This document shows, piece after piece, positions 63,827 to 64,000 of a stretch of DNA of 64,000 nt. Where the stretch lies: contig CAZXJJ010000002.1 of assembly GCA_964640995.1 (NCBI GenBank), forward strand, positions 186,001 to 250,000, in the 5' to 3' direction. The position numbers and the translations under genes were made by a program. This DNA is from JAAYUH01 sp964640995. GTDB taxonomy: Bacteria > Caldisericota > Caldisericia > B22-G15. The notes under the pieces were generated by a model. The model made no database searches. It was not told the DNA's origin and saw nothing but the letters and a program-made list of their open reading frames with translations. Every line of letters starts with the position of its first letter. The stretch's first letter is position 1.

Positions 63827-64000
63827 TTAAAATGGAAAAACAACAATACCTTTATAGTTATCTATGTTAGATTTGTCAATTTCTAATTCAAGAGAGTTTA
63901 ATTTATGAATACTCTCTTTATTTTTTAAAAACTCGTCAAGAGGTGCAATTGGAAAATCAAGTTTTTTTGTTTTGTAATGCATCGGTATAACTATTTTTGG
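63827..64000 (-). CDS. Metallo-beta-lactamase fold protein, C-terminal part (runs off the window)
   Basis: 57 codons before a stop at 63827, beginning PKIVIPMHYKTKK. The VIPMHY segment is the His-ligand block near the C-terminus of UPF0173-like MBL proteins, followed by LDFPIAPLDEF and a divergent end. Similar to the MBL gene at 49800, though shorter after the motif. The rest lies beyond the window. Confidence 0.7.
   Translation of the reverse strand, partial: PKIVIPMHYKTKKLDFPIAPLDEFLKNKESIHKLNSLELEIDKSNIDNYKGIVVFPF

Noticed and set aside
1..64000. CRISPR arrays, insertion sequences, tRNA or rRNA genes
   Set aside because: No regularly spaced repeats, transposase motifs or recognisable tRNA/rRNA cores were seen by eye; a dedicated scan (tRNAscan-SE, CRISPRCasFinder, Rfam) would be needed to exclude them fully.

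Overview
The window is a gene-dense stretch of a strongly AT-rich bacterial chromosome. Most genes abut or overlap, ribosome binding sites are strong (AGGAGG types), and several genes start with TTG or GTG. The gene content points to an anaerobe: an electron-bifurcating NfnAB pair, oxygen-sensitive 2-hydroxyacyl-CoA dehydratase-type Fe-S proteins with their activator, a radical-SAM protein of the AmmeMemoRadiSam family, and amino-acid and purine catabolic enzymes (HutH, adenine deaminase). Several genes are best known from archaea or thermophiles (cyclic-2,3-diphosphoglycerate-synthetase-like GTPase, Clp1-like kinase, DUF763). Secreted proteins carry copper-amine-oxidase-N 'stalk' domains. This suits a deep-branching anaerobic, possibly thermophilic lineage (Caldisericota, Coprothermobacterota, Thermotogota or Clostridia-like), but the sequence alone does not fix the phylum. 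No rRNA, tRNA, CRISPR array, prophage or intact insertion sequence was recognised.

Layout. 1-4520 (minus): start of a nucleotide-sugar dehydrogenase, enolase, and a three-gene 2-hydroxyacyl-CoA dehydratase-like cluster. 4591-7915: an unknown conserved protein, a stalk-domain secreted protein, arsenate reductase ArsC, a small membrane protein and MntP. 7980-13584 (plus): a large membrane-anchored unknown protein, histidine ammonia-lyase, a short RNase HIII and a class II aldolase. 13587-14767 (minus): a MazG split into two overlapping ORFs, the first fused to a protein phosphatase. 14835-24375 (plus): a tightly packed run of twelve genes: nfnAB, radical SAM, ApbE, NusG-II, Gx transporter, Maf, MinC, PEGA lipoprotein, metallo-hydrolase, MgtC and DUF763. 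24411-27542 (minus): MscL with a zinc-ribbon tail, a two-gene split permease, a metallo-hydrolase, a tiny DUF5320-like protein and an acetyltransferase. 27575-27845 (plus): a long-form SRP RNA.

27853-32483 (minus) is a 4.6-kb wreck of a secreted gingipain-like (peptidase C25) gene. 32518-36718 is mfd-pth-rplY. 36791-42378 holds a small molybdopterin-domain protein, an rRNA methyltransferase, a methyltransferase/ATP-grasp fusion, a CPBP protease and a lipoprotein gene with one in-frame stop. 42401-47658 is tgt, a two-gene ABC importer and an iron alcohol dehydrogenase. 47732-54136 holds an alpha-oxoamine synthase, a Clp1-like kinase, and metallo-hydrolase/amidohydrolase/adenine deaminase genes. 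54177-62554 holds a UbiA-family enzyme, DUF6391, the cDPGS-like GTPase, a membrane diguanylate cyclase, an AI-2E-type transporter cluster, prs and glmU. 62582-63795 is a second degraded gene (saccharopine-dehydrogenase family). A metallo-hydrolase end reaches the window edge.

The points most worth a second look are the phosphatase-MazG fusion with its detached second MazG domain, the methyltransferase/ATP-grasp fusion, the large unknown membrane protein next to hutH, the unknown 249-aa protein at 4591, and three genes with in-frame stops inside otherwise clean sequence.
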